Shown here: positions 1 through 7,498 of the stretch, one piece after another
Layout of the letters: each line of letters begins with the position of its first letter
Numbering within the stretch: position 1 is the stretch's first letter
Assembly: GCA_038247175.1 (NCBI GenBank)
Contig: JBBRVD010000026.1
Coordinates: forward strand, 1-29,259
Direction: 5' to 3'
Length of the DNA stretch: 29,259 nucleotides
Source of the DNA: CAISIP01 sp038247175
GTDB lineage: Bacteria > Pseudomonadota > Gammaproteobacteria > Burkholderiales > Burkholderiaceae_C
Position numbers and translations under genes: made by a program
Notes under the pieces: generated by a model
Told to the model about the DNA's origin: nothing
What the model saw: only the letters and a program-made list of their open reading frames with translations
Databases searched by the model: none

Positions 1-263
1 GGACTGGATCAACCGGCCTCGACAGGCCGCGAACCGCGCGCACAAGCGGCAGCGGAATCGGGCGCACGGCATGGCGCAGCATGTTTTGTGGGTTCACATT
101 GGGAGGGTAATCGATTTGTCCGAGTGCGAAAAGGCGCCGTGCCCTTGCCGCATCGGCAACGGGGAGCGTCAGCCCCGAAAACGACGGCAGACAGCAGCCA
201 CCTCCATCAGTCGACCCGCAGGCCCGGCAATCAAGGCTATCGGCGGCGGCACGACGCTGGCCA
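1..263 (-). other. Left-edge region; possible 5' fragment of a leftward gene, unidentified
   Basis: Positions 1-307 hold no gene I can name. The minus strand has one reading frame open from about 263 to the left edge. Its last forty or so codons read like real protein, with a stretch containing YPPNVNPQNMLRHAVR. There is no convincing start codon: the first in-frame ATG is near 81, and an ATG near 207 runs into a stop in another frame. It could be the start of a gene cut by the window edge, a decayed gene, or chance in GC-rich DNA. The plus-strand frames here look like non-coding shadows. Confidence 0.15.
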
Positions 264-307
264 GCCAGGCGTGCCCTGTAAAATCCAGATCAACCAGGAT
301 CTCATCC

Positions 308-514
308 ATGTCCCTATTCCGCCGCCCGGATTACCAATCCGACACCACCCAGTTCATTACCCGGCTCAAGATCGCAAATCCCGAACTCGAGGCCGAGCAA
401 CGACAAGGCCGGGAACTGTTGTGGGACAAGAACCCGGACCGATCCTCCTGGAACTCGTTTCGCCAGGCCGAAGTGCAGCAAAAGCCGTACGTGTACCAGA
501 CCGATCTGTCTTGA
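308..514 (+). CDS. DUF3460 family small protein
   Basis: Encodes 68 residues beginning MSLFRRPDYQSDTTQFI and ending in YQTDLS. The start is chosen at 308 because an AGGA ribosome binding site lies at 296-299, eight bases upstream, and because coding character begins there; the longer frame upstream looks random. The protein is hydrophilic with no signal peptide or membrane segment. It contains the pattern LLWDKNP, and it matches the short DUF3460 proteins I know from betaproteobacteria, often beside scpA. The function of that family is unknown to me. It lies 63 bp upstream of scpA on the same strand, so the two are probably co-transcribed. Confidence 0.8.
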   Translation: MSLFRRPDYQSDTTQFITRLKIANPELEAEQRQGRELLWDKNPDRSSWNSFRQAEVQQKPYVYQTDLS

Positions 515-577
515 GACCGTGCCGGTTTTGCGCGTCAGCAGCTCCGACAGGTCTGGTACCGGTGCCAGGGACCCACG

Positions 578-1438
578 ATGACCACGAGCATCAGCTTGCC
601 GCAGGCCCGGGAATACCACGCAACCATGCCCGAGGTGGTAGATCAGGTCGCGTTGGCACGCCTGTATGGCGAACCGCTGTTCTCCATTCCCCAGGATCTC
701 TACATACCACCCGACGCGCTGGAAGTATTCCTGGAGGCTTTCGAGGGGCCGCTGGACCTGCTGCTGTACCTGATCCGCAAACAGAACTTCAACATTCTGG
801 ACATCCCGATGGCGGGCGTGACCCGCCAGTACCTGGCTTATGTGGACGAGATCCGCGGGCGCAACCTGGAACTGGCAGCCGAATACCTGCTGATGGCAGC
901 AATGCTGATCGAGATCAAGTCGCGCATGCTGCTGCCAGCGCGAAAGACGGCGGATGGCGAGGAGACAGAAGATCCGCGCGCCGAGCTGGTACGCCGGCTG
1001 ATGGAATACGAGCAGATCAAGCTCGCCGCCGCTGCACTGAACACGATTCCACAAGCGGGCCGTGACTTCCTGCGCGCTCAGGTAGCGATAGAGCAGGCAC
1101 TGGCTCCCCGTTTTCCCGACGTCGCGGTAGCCGACTTGCAGTTGGCATGGCGTGACATCCTGCGCCGAGCCCGGCTGGTGCAGCACCACCATATTTCCCG
1201 CGGGGAACTGTCGGTGCGAGAACACATGGCCATCGTGTTGCGTCGGCTGCAGGGACAACGATTCGTCGAGTTCGAGAACTTGTTCGATCCGAGCAAGGGA
1301 AGCCAGGTACTGGTCGTGACCTTCATTGCGCTGCTCGAACTGGCCAAGGAAAACCTGATCGACATCACGCAGGCCGAATCGTTCGCTCCCATTTACGTGC
1401 GGCTGGCCTACAGCATGGCGTCAGAGCAGGCGGACTGA
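578..1438 (+). CDS. scpA: Segregation and condensation protein A
   Basis: ScpA is the kleisin subunit of the bacterial SMC condensin; it bridges SMC heads, binds ScpB and helps compact and segregate the chromosome. The 286-residue product has the family hallmark FEGPLDLLLYLIRKQ at residues 55-69, followed by the helical region around NLELAAEYLLMAAMLIEIKSR. Its C-terminal third fits the winged-helix domain that binds the SMC cap. A purine-rich CAGGGAC lies just upstream of the ATG. The N-terminal 45 residues before the kleisin core are typical of betaproteobacterial forms. Neither scpB nor smc is in the window. The stop is only two bases from the end of the convergent gpsA, so the two transcripts must overlap at their 3' ends. 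Confidence 0.95.
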   Translation: MTTSISLPQAREYHATMPEVVDQVALARLYGEPLFSIPQDLYIPPDALEVFLEAFEGPLDLLLYLIRKQNFNILDIPMAGVTRQYLAYVDEIRGRNLELAAEYLLMAAMLIEIKSRMLLPARKTADGEETEDPRAELVRRLMEYEQIKLAAAALNTIPQAGRDFLRAQVAIEQALAPRFPDVAVADLQLAWRDILRRARLVQHHHISRGELSVREHMAIVLRRLQGQRFVEFENLFDPSKGSQVLVVTFIALLELAKENLIDITQAESFAPIYVRLAYSMASEQAD

Positions 1439-1440
1439 AC

Positions 1441-2496
1441 CTACACCTCGTCGCGGGCCTCGCGCGCCATCAGCGCGGCCACGGCCTGCCGCGGATCAAG
1501 GCGGGCGTCAAGCATGGCGTCGACGGCCAGGCAGATCGGCATTTCGATCCCGAGCGCGCTGGCGCGTTGCGCCACGGTGCGTGCACAAAACACGCCTTCG
1601 GCCACATGTCCCAGCGATTGGACCGCCTGCGCCAGGCTCATGCCGCTGGCCAGCGCCAGGCCGACACGGCGATTGCGCGAGAGGTCTCCGGTGGCGGTCA
1701 GCACCAGGTCACCCAGACCACTCAAGCCGGTAAAGGTCTCTGCGTTCGCACCCAGTGCAACGCCCAAGCGGGTCATCTCACGCAGTCCGCGGGTGATCAG
1801 CGCGGCGCGGGCATTCATGCCGAGTGCCAGTCCGTCGCACAGACCCGTGGCGATCGCCAGTACGTTCTTCACCGCGCCGCCCACCTCGACACCGACGATG
1901 TCATCGCTGCCATAGACCCGCAACTGCGCGCCATGAAAGACTTCGACCAGCGTGGCGCGTACCTCGGCATCGGTGCTGGCCGCCACCAGCGCTGCCGGCT
2001 TGCCTTGCGCGACCTCCTGGGCAAAACTCGGTCCACTCAGCACACCGCAGCGCAGCGCCGGCGCGACCTGGGCCTGTACCTCATGCGCCATCAAACCGAT
2101 GGCGCCATCCCGGGCAGCGCCGTTGTCGCTCCGTGCCGCTTCGAAACCCTTGCACAACCATGCCACTGGCGCGGCGCAGCCTCGCAACCGCTGCAGCATC
2201 GGCCGCAGGGCCGCCATCGGTGTGGCCAGTACGACCAGGTCGGCGCCATCGATAGCGTGATCCAGCCGCACGGCGCTGGCGTCGGAGCGTTGCGCCACCC
2301 AGGCCCCGATCTGCAGGCTCGGGGGCAAGGTGAACGTGGGCAGGTAACGCTGGTTGACGCGCGCGGAACGCATTGCGTCGGCCTGCGCCGCATCCCGGGC
2401 CCATAGCCGGACGCGGTGCCGCGCGGGTTCTTGACCCGCCAGGTTGATCGCCAGCGCCGTGCCCCAGGCGCCTGCGCCGAGAATGGCAATGTCCAT
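1441..2496 (-). CDS. gpsA: NAD(P)-dependent glycerol-3-phosphate dehydrogenase
   Basis: Catalyses reduction of dihydroxyacetone phosphate to sn-glycerol 3-phosphate, the backbone precursor of phospholipids, in the cytoplasm. The 351-residue product has the N-terminal Rossmann motif ILGAGAWGTALA at residues 5-16, the LCKGFE motif with Lys116, and the catalytic Lys210 in EVGGAVKNVLAIATG. The substrate-binding run NARAALITRGLREM begins at residue 228 and GLSGLGDLVLTATG follows near 257. Length is normal or slightly long for the family. It lies 45 bp downstream of secB, in the usual betaproteobacterial order, and converges on scpA. No terminator fits in the two-base gap to scpA. Confidence 0.96.
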   Translation of the reverse strand: MDIAILGAGAWGTALAINLAGQEPARHRVRLWARDAAQADAMRSARVNQRYLPTFTLPPSLQIGAWVAQRSDASAVRLDHAIDGADLVVLATPMAALRPMLQRLRGCAAPVAWLCKGFEAARSDNGAARDGAIGLMAHEVQAQVAPALRCGVLSGPSFAQEVAQGKPAALVAASTDAEVRATLVEVFHGAQLRVYGSDDIVGVEVGGAVKNVLAIATGLCDGLALGMNARAALITRGLREMTRLGVALGANAETFTGLSGLGDLVLTATGDLSRNRRVGLALASGMSLAQAVQSLGHVAEGVFCARTVAQRASALGIEMPICLAVDAMLDARLDPRQAVAALMAREARDEV

Positions 2497-2541
2497 CGTC
2501 GCCGCGGCCGGATCTGCTGGAGCGGCCCGGCTGGTGCCGCT

Positions 2542-3009
2542 TTACTGGGTCGTGTTGCCGGCGATGGCGGTCTCGCCTGCGGCTTGTTGCGCGCGCTGCT
2601 GCTCGTACATGGCCTGGAAGTTGATTTCCGACAGGTGCACCGGCGGGAAACCGCTGCGCTGGATGATATCGGCCACATTGGCGCGCAGGTACGGATAGAC
2701 GATCTGCGGGCACGCAATACCCATGATCTGGCTCATCTGTTCCTGCTCGATATTGCGGATTTCGAAGATCCCGGCCTGCTTTACCTCGACCAGGAACACC
2801 GTGCGCTCCTTGAGCTTGGTGTGCACGGTGGCGGTCACGCAGATCTCGTACACACCGTCGGCGGCGGTGTTGGCTTCCACGCCCAGCTGGATATCGACCG
2901 CCGGCTGATCCTTCTCGAGCAGGATGCCAGGTGAATTGGGCTGCTCCAGCGAACTCTCCTTGAGGTAAATGCGCTGAATCTGGAAGGTGGGGGTGTTGTC
3001 TTCGGCCAT
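2542..3009 (-). CDS. secB: Protein-export chaperone SecB
   Basis: SecB is a tetrameric cytoplasmic chaperone that holds precursor proteins unfolded and hands them to SecA. The 155-residue product aligns by eye along its length with SecB: FQIQRIYLKESSLEQPNSP near the N-terminus, then VTATVHTKLKERTVFLVEVKQAGIF, then ACPQIVYPYLRANVADIIQRSGFPPVHLSEINF. The C-terminal tail is acidic, Gln-rich and flexible, as usual. A GAAAGAGA sequence upstream of the ATG is an acceptable ribosome binding site. It sits between grxC and gpsA on the same strand, a conserved arrangement. Confidence 0.97.
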   Translation of the reverse strand: MAEDNTPTFQIQRIYLKESSLEQPNSPGILLEKDQPAVDIQLGVEANTAADGVYEICVTATVHTKLKERTVFLVEVKQAGIFEIRNIEQEQMSQIMGIACPQIVYPYLRANVADIIQRSGFPPVHLSEINFQAMYEQQRAQQAAGETAIAGNTTQ

Positions 3010-3081
3010 GGAATCTCTTTCGGGTTAAGGGGAACGGGCCACCCGCCCGCGGCGGATCTGCGATCCACCCGGCGCAATGGC

Positions 3082-3102
3082 GCGGCGCGATATTATCGCC
3101 GC
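3082..3102 (-). terminator. GC-rich hairpin between grxC and secB
   Basis: GCGGCG at 3082-3087 pairs with CGCCGC at 3097-3102 around an AT-rich loop. It lies about 24 bases downstream of the grxC stop on the minus strand. There is no T-tract after it, so it may be a weak or leaky terminator, or a 3' stabilising hairpin. Confidence 0.3.
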
Positions 3103-3125
3103 TGCATCGGGCGCGCCGCTGTGAA

Positions 3126-3386
3126 TCAGGCGGCGGCCAGCAAAGGCAGCAAGCCGCCACGGCTGTCCAGCGCCATCAAGTCGTCGCAACCGCCGACATG
3201 CGTGCTGCCGATGAAGATCTGCGGAACCGTGTGCCGCCCGGTCATTTCCGTCATCCGCACACGTTCGGCATGGTCGAGGTCGACCCGGATCTCCTCGATC
3301 TGGGCGACGCCCCGATCCTGGAGCAATTGCTTGGCACGAATGCAATAGGGACAGACGGCCGTGGAATACATCTTGACGGATTGCAT
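3126..3386 (-). CDS. grxC: Glutaredoxin 3
   Basis: A small glutathione-dependent thiol-disulfide oxidoreductase. With the start at 3386 it is 86 residues, the family's usual length, beginning MQSVKMYSTAVCPYCIRAKQ. The dithiol active site CPYC is at residues 12-15. The cis-proline segment TVPQIF and the glutathione-binding GGCDDLMAL follow. An in-frame ATG at 3401 would add five residues and one at 3371 would remove five; none has a clear ribosome binding site. The longer frame further upstream is not coding-like. It lies between the rhodanese gene and secB, the order usual in this group. Confidence 0.94.
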   Translation of the reverse strand: MQSVKMYSTAVCPYCIRAKQLLQDRGVAQIEEIRVDLDHAERVRMTEMTGRHTVPQIFIGSTHVGGCDDLMALDSRGGLLPLLAAA

Positions 3387-3456
3387 GCAGGAGACTTTCA
3401 TCGAGGGAATACGTGGGAGGCTAGCCGGCGGCCGGTCAACGGCTCCGCAGGGGTGC

Positions 3457-3864
3457 TCAGGATTTTTCGACCGGTAGATTGGCGCTTCGCCAAGCAGCAA
3501 GACCGCCGGAGATCGACTGCGCCTTTTCATAACCCAGCTTCTTGGCAACGGCGACCGCGCGCCCGGAGCGGGCACCACTTTGGCAGATGAGGATCACCGG
3601 AACAGCCTTGTTCTTGACCGTCGACGGCAATTTGTCCTCGAGCTGGTTCAACGGAATGTTCTTCGCGCCGCCGGGATGACCGGCGGCAAACTCATCGGCC
3701 TCGCAGACGTCGATCAGCACCGCCTTCTCGCGATTGATCAGTTGCACCGCGGCCGCAGTCGTGACGCCAGCATCGGTCACACCCTTCAAGGCCGGCAGGA
3801 ACAACATGGCGCCCGAGGACACGGCAACCAGCAACAACATCCAGTTATCTACAACAAAATTCAC
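3457..3864 (-). CDS. Membrane-anchored rhodanese-like protein
   Basis: A single rhodanese domain behind one N-terminal membrane anchor. I choose the GTG at 3864 because an AAGGA ribosome binding site lies five bases upstream (3874-3870), giving 135 residues beginning MNFVVDNWMLLL; a TTG at 3879 is the longer alternative. Residues about 8-25 form one hydrophobic helix. The rhodanese fold follows: AVLIDVCEADEFAAGHPGGAKNI, then the active-site loop CQSGARSGRA with the catalytic Cys, then ISGGLAAWRSANLP. Such proteins transfer sulfane sulfur, but the acceptor is unknown here. It heads the rhodanese–grxC–secB–gpsA group and diverges from gpmA. Confidence 0.9.
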   Translation of the reverse strand: MNFVVDNWMLLLVAVSSGAMLFLPALKGVTDAGVTTAAAVQLINREKAVLIDVCEADEFAAGHPGGAKNIPLNQLEDKLPSTVKNKAVPVILICQSGARSGRAVAVAKKLGYEKAQSISGGLAAWRSANLPVEKS

Positions 3865-3912
3865 GGCATTCCTTGGCAAGAGTGGCTGCGCGGCGCGCGC
3901 GCGAGACCGCGC

Positions 3913-3922
3913 ATTTTAGAAT
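3913..3922. promoter_or_regulatory. Overlapping divergent -10-like elements between the rhodanese gene and gpmA
   Basis: The 172-bp divergent gap contains TAGAAT on the plus strand (3917-3922) and TAAAAT on the minus strand (3918-3913), each one mismatch from the sigma-70 -10 consensus. They would serve gpmA and the rhodanese gene. No good -35 hexamer stands at 16-18 bp from either, so these are weak predictions. Confidence 0.25.
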
Positions 3923-4036
3923 GGTGGCTAACACACTGGCGGCGCGGCGGTCTTTTGGAGCATAGCAACACCCTCGGCTCAACGGCCGAGACGTCTTTGC
4001 CGGCCCGTCGCCACCCGCCAGAACAGCCAACAACCC

Positions 4037-4783
4037 ATGCATACCCTTGTACTGATCCGCCACGGTGAGTCAACCTGGAACCGGGAAAACCGCTTCACCG
4101 GCTGGACCGACGTCGATCTCACGCCCACCGGCATCGAACAGGCCCAACGTGCTGGCCGCCTGTTGCGCGATCAAGGCTTCGAATTCGACCTGGCTTATAC
4201 CAGCGTGCTCAAGCGCGCCACCCGCACCCTGTGGCATTGTCTGGACGAAATGGACCGTACCTGGCTGCCGGTGATCCACAGTTGGCGCCTGAACGAGCGC
4301 CACTACGGCGCCCTGCAGGGCTTGAACAAGGCGGACACGGCCCGCCAATACGGCGACGAGCAGGTGCTGATCTGGCGTCGCAGCTATGACACGCCACCGC
4401 CACCGCTGGAGCCGCAGGATCCGCGCTGCGAACGCTCGGACATCCGCTATGCCAACCTGGCGCCCGACCAGGTGCCGCTGAGCGAATGCCTCAAGGACAC
4501 GGTCGAGCGGGTGCTTCCGTTCTGGAACGAATCCATGGCCCCAGCCATGCGCAGCGACAAGCGCATCCTGGTGTCGGCGCATGGCAATTCGATCCGGGCA
4601 CTGGTGAAGTACCTGGACAAGGTCTCGGACTCGGACATCGTCGGGCTCAATATTCCCAATGGCATCCCACTGGTATATGAGCTGGACGCGGACCTGGCGC
4701 CGATTCGCCACTACTATCTGGGAGATGCACAAGCCGCGCAAGCGGCTGCGAGGGCCGTGGCGGCCCAGGGTCAGACCGGATAA
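4037..4783 (+). CDS. gpmA: 2,3-bisphosphoglycerate-dependent phosphoglycerate mutase
   Basis: Interconverts 3- and 2-phosphoglycerate in glycolysis and gluconeogenesis. The 248-residue product opens with the phosphohistidine motif LIRHGESTWN (His9), followed by NRFTGWTDVDLTP. It carries Arg60 in SVLKRATRT, Glu87 in LNERHYGALQGLNK and the second active-site His182 in LVSAHGNSIRALVKYL. The long insertion between residues about 110 and 150 is typical of the cofactor-dependent dPGM class and separates it from broad-specificity phosphatases of the same superfamily. It diverges from the rhodanese gene and is followed on the same strand by the S41 protease gene. Confidence 0.97.
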   Translation: MHTLVLIRHGESTWNRENRFTGWTDVDLTPTGIEQAQRAGRLLRDQGFEFDLAYTSVLKRATRTLWHCLDEMDRTWLPVIHSWRLNERHYGALQGLNKADTARQYGDEQVLIWRRSYDTPPPPLEPQDPRCERSDIRYANLAPDQVPLSECLKDTVERVLPFWNESMAPAMRSDKRILVSAHGNSIRALVKYLDKVSDSDIVGLNIPNGIPLVYELDADLAPIRHYYLGDAQAAQAAARAVAAQGQTG

Positions 4784-4824
4784 CAAGTCGGCGGTGCACG
4801 ATTTGCACGCTGGCGTGCGACTTG
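4784..4824 (+). terminator. Nested hairpin just after gpmA
   Basis: Immediately after the gpmA stop, CAAGTCG (4784-4790) pairs with CGACTTG (4818-4824), and an inner GCACG/CGTGC hairpin sits at 4805-4818. There is no T-run after it. It could be an attenuator between gpmA and the protease gene rather than a full terminator. Confidence 0.35.
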
Positions 4825-4886
4825 CCGGAACCAGTGCGCGTCAACCGCGTCCAAGCTGTCTATTGGATTAGAAGAGGAAACTCGTC

Positions 4887-6323
4887 ATGGGTCACAAACT
4901 GAAGGTCGCGGGTTGGATTTCGGTCGGCGTGGTGGCCGGAGCACTGACCACCGTTTCGCTGCAGACGGTCGCGAGGGGCACGCTGGCGCCGCTGCCGCTC
5001 GAGGAACTGCAGCAGCTAGCGGCGGTGTTCAGCATGGTCAAGAGCGACTATGTCGAGCCGGTCGACGAAAAGAAGTTGATCACCGATGCCATTTCCGGCA
5101 TGGTGGCGAGCCTGGACCCGCATTCCCAGTATTTCGACAAGAAGTCGTTCAAGGAATTCCGCGAGGGAACAGCGGGCAGATTCGTTGGCGTCGGCATCGA
5201 AATCACACAGGAAGACGGCTTCGTCAAGGTCGTCTCGCCGATCGAGGGTACGCCGGCCTTTCGCGCCGGCCTCAAGACCAATGACCTGATCACGAAGATC
5301 GACGACACCGCTGTGAAGGGTTTGCCGCTCAACGAAGCCGTCAAGCGCATGCGCGGCGAGCCCAATACCAAAGTCATCCTGACCATCCTGCGCCGGGACG
5401 AAAATCGTACCTTCCCGGTCACGATCGTGCGCGAGGAGATCCGCACCCAATCGGTGCGCGGCAAGATGATCGAACCGGGTTATGGCTGGATTCGCCTGAG
5501 CCAGTTCCAGGAACGCACGGTCGATGACTTCGTGCGCAAGGTCGAGGAAATATACAAGCAGGATCCCAACCTCAAGGGACTGGTGCTCGACCTGCGCAAC
5601 GACCCGGGCGGCTTGCTGGATGCGGCGGTGGCGATCTCGGCGGCCTTTCTGCCTGAAAACGTCAACGTGGTCTCGACCAATGGCCAGTTGCCGGAGAGCA
5701 GGTTCACCTACCGCGCAGCGCCTGAGTCCTATTTGCGGCGCGGCTCGAGCGACCCGCTCAAGCGCCTGCCAGCGGCCATCAAGAACGTGCCTCTGGTGGT
5801 GCTGGTCAACGAGGGCTCGGCTTCCGCCAGCGAAATCGTTGCCGGTGCTCTGCAGGACCACAAGCGTGCCACCATCATGGGTCGCCAGACGTTTGGCAAG
5901 GGCTCGGTCCAGACCGTGCGTCCGCTGGGTCCGGACACGGGACTCAAGATCACGACTGCGCGGTATTACACCCCCAGCGGAGCATCGATTCAGGCCAAGG
6001 GCATCGTCCCCGACATCATGGTCGATGAGTCTGAAGAGGGCAACCTGTTCGCCGCGCTGCGTACCCGCGAGGCTGACCTCGAGAAGCACCTGGCCAGCGG
6101 CCAGGGGGAAGAAAAGAAGGATCCGGCACGTGAAAAGGCGCGCGAACTGGCCCTCAAGAAACTCGAGGATGACCGGAACAAGCCGGTTGTCGATCGCAAG
6201 ACGCCAGAGTTCGGTTCGGACAAAGATTTCCCGCTGGTCCAGGCGCTCAATCAGCTCAAGGGGCGGCCGGTGATGGTGAGCAAGACCCTGATCGAGCGCA
6301 AGGAAGAACCCAAGAGTAACTGA
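4887..6323 (+). CDS. ctpA: S41A carboxy-terminal processing peptidase (CtpA/Prc type)
   Basis: A periplasmic serine protease with a PDZ domain that trims or degrades envelope proteins from the C-terminus. The 478-residue product starts with an uncleaved or signal-like hydrophobic helix (residues about 7-27), followed by a helical N-terminal region. A PDZ domain covers about 95-175, with GVGIEI and IEGTPAFRAGLKTNDLITKIDD. The S41 core carries LVLDLRNDPGGLLDAAV, then the nucleophile Ser313 in NEGSASASEIVAGAL and the general-base Lys338 in TFGKGSVQT. A charged C-terminal tail follows. AAGAGGA at 4872-4878 is a good ribosome binding site. The gene lies between gpmA and moeB, a familiar Burkholderiales arrangement. 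Confidence 0.95.
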   Translation: MGHKLKVAGWISVGVVAGALTTVSLQTVARGTLAPLPLEELQQLAAVFSMVKSDYVEPVDEKKLITDAISGMVASLDPHSQYFDKKSFKEFREGTAGRFVGVGIEITQEDGFVKVVSPIEGTPAFRAGLKTNDLITKIDDTAVKGLPLNEAVKRMRGEPNTKVILTILRRDENRTFPVTIVREEIRTQSVRGKMIEPGYGWIRLSQFQERTVDDFVRKVEEIYKQDPNLKGLVLDLRNDPGGLLDAAVAISAAFLPENVNVVSTNGQLPESRFTYRAAPESYLRRGSSDPLKRLPAAIKNVPLVVLVNEGSASASEIVAGALQDHKRATIMGRQTFGKGSVQTVRPLGPDTGLKITTARYYTPSGASIQAKGIVPDIMVDESEEGNLFAALRTREADLEKHLASGQGEEKKDPAREKARELALKKLEDDRNKPVVDRKTPEFGSDKDFPLVQALNQLKGRPVMVSKTLIERKEEPKSN

Positions 6324-6349
6324 GCGCGCAGTTGGCCGATTCGCCTGCG

Positions 6350-7141
6350 ATGAACGACCAGCAACTGCTGCGCTATTCACGCCATATCCTGCTCGACGAG
6401 ATCGGGGTCGAGGGTCAGGAGTCGATCCGTCGGGGGCACGCGCTGGTGATCGGAGCGGGTGGACTGGGCTCTCCAGTGGCGCTGTACCTGGCATCGGCCG
6501 GCCTGGGCCAGGTGACGCTGGTCGACAATGACACAGTCGACATCACCAATCTGCAGCGTCAGGTCGCGCACACGACCGAACGTGTCGGCGCAGCCAAAGT
6601 CGACTCGGCGCAGGTTGCGATGGCAGCCATCAATCCGGAGGTCCGGGTCGAGGCGTTGTGTCAGCGCGCTGACGCGGCACTGCTCGACACCCTGGTGCCG
6701 ACAAGCGACGTCGTGCTCGATTGCAGCGATAACTTCGCGACCCGGCACCTCGTCAATGCCGCGTGCGTGCGCCACCACAAACCGCTGGTTGCAGGCGCGG
6801 CGATCCGATTCGACGGCCAGTTGAGCGTCTATGACACCCGGGACGACAACTGCCCCTGTTATGCCTGCGTGTTTCCACCCGACGTCGATCTGGAAGAGGC
6901 GCATTGCGCCACGATGGGCGTGTTCGCGCCAGTGGTTGGCATCATTGGCACCATGCAGGCCGCCGAGGCCCTCAAACTGCTCAGCGGCGCCGGCACGCCA
7001 CTGGCGGGCCGGCTGCTGATGCTCGATGCCCGCGCGATGGAGTGGAGTCAGGTGCGGATTCCCCGCAACCGCCACTGTGGTATTTGCGCCGGCCGCACTG
7101 CGCCGACGTTGCCGCACAACCCGGCTTCGGGCCGACGATGA
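6350..7141 (+). CDS. moeB: MoeB/ThiF-type sulfur-carrier adenylyltransferase
   Basis: Activates the C-terminal glycine of a ubiquitin-like sulfur carrier (MoaD or ThiS) by adenylation. I choose the ATG at 6350, giving 263 residues beginning MNDQQLLRYSRHILLDEIG, which is where MoeB proteins start; a TTG at 6332 would add six. The nucleotide-binding VIGAGGLGSPVALYLA spans residues 33-48, with Asp60 in LVDNDTVDITNLQRQ. Zinc-binding Cys pairs are CYAC (170-173) and CGIC (243-246). A conserved Cys186 lies in CATMGVFAPVVG. There is no C-terminal rhodanese domain. MoeB and ThiF cannot be separated by sequence alone here. It follows the protease gene by 26 bp. Confidence 0.92.
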   Translation: MNDQQLLRYSRHILLDEIGVEGQESIRRGHALVIGAGGLGSPVALYLASAGLGQVTLVDNDTVDITNLQRQVAHTTERVGAAKVDSAQVAMAAINPEVRVEALCQRADAALLDTLVPTSDVVLDCSDNFATRHLVNAACVRHHKPLVAGAAIRFDGQLSVYDTRDDNCPCYACVFPPDVDLEEAHCATMGVFAPVVGIIGTMQAAEALKLLSGAGTPLAGRLLMLDARAMEWSQVRIPRNRHCGICAGRTAPTLPHNPASGRR

Positions 7142-7205
7142 AGGCGGGCATGCCTCGGCCAGCCGCATGATGGCCGGCCCAGCCGTTCCCGCAGGTCCTT
7201 CTTGT

Positions 7206-7378
7206 GACTGGGATGCGACCACACCGGATGCGGCGATTCACGCGCGCCAGGCAGCTGCCGCGAAGTCCTGCGGTCTTGCCTGACACCGGTCGACCGGCGC
7301 AACCCGCGCTTCAACGCCATCGTCAGACAGGACGATACCGACGATCTGAATCGATTGCCTCTCACTATCGCTCTGTGA
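7206..7378 (+). pseudogene. Possible frameshifted relic of an amidase-family N-terminus
   Basis: The 357-bp gap 7142-7498 has no intact gene. In one frame from 7206 it reads WDATTPDAAIHARQAAAAKS before a stop. In another frame from 7280 it reads TPVDRRNPRFNAIVRQDD, ending at a TGA at 7376. The second piece resembles the conserved amidase-signature family stretch in which a helix is followed by N-P-x-x-N-A-I-V, and the first resembles the helix before it. Joined, they would be a short remnant of such a gene. The GGGSS core of amidases is absent. This could also be chance similarity. Confidence 0.3.
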
Positions 7379-7400
7379 GAGCAAGAGAGCGCGAGCTCGC
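7359..7400. terminator. Hairpin and palindrome in the moeB–GGDEF gap
   Basis: CTCTCAC (7359-7365) pairs with GTGAGAG (7375-7381) over a nine-base loop, and GCGAGCTCGC at 7391-7400 is a perfect ten-base palindrome. They sit 217-259 bp past moeB and about 100 bp before the GGDEF gene. They could be a terminator or a protein-binding site; no T-tract follows. Confidence 0.25.
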
Positions 7401-7498
7401 AAGCCGATCGTTCCAACAGCCCTGGCAAACTAGTTCATTCCCGATGCTCGGCGCGACATGCAGCTGTTAAACTTTCTGCGCACCCCACTTCATCACCT

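Noticed and set aside
5016..6494. 492-codon open frame antisense to the S41 protease gene
   Set aside because: Same reason; the sense strand carries PDZ and catalytic Ser/Lys motifs, while the antisense product is compositionally odd and unrecognisable.
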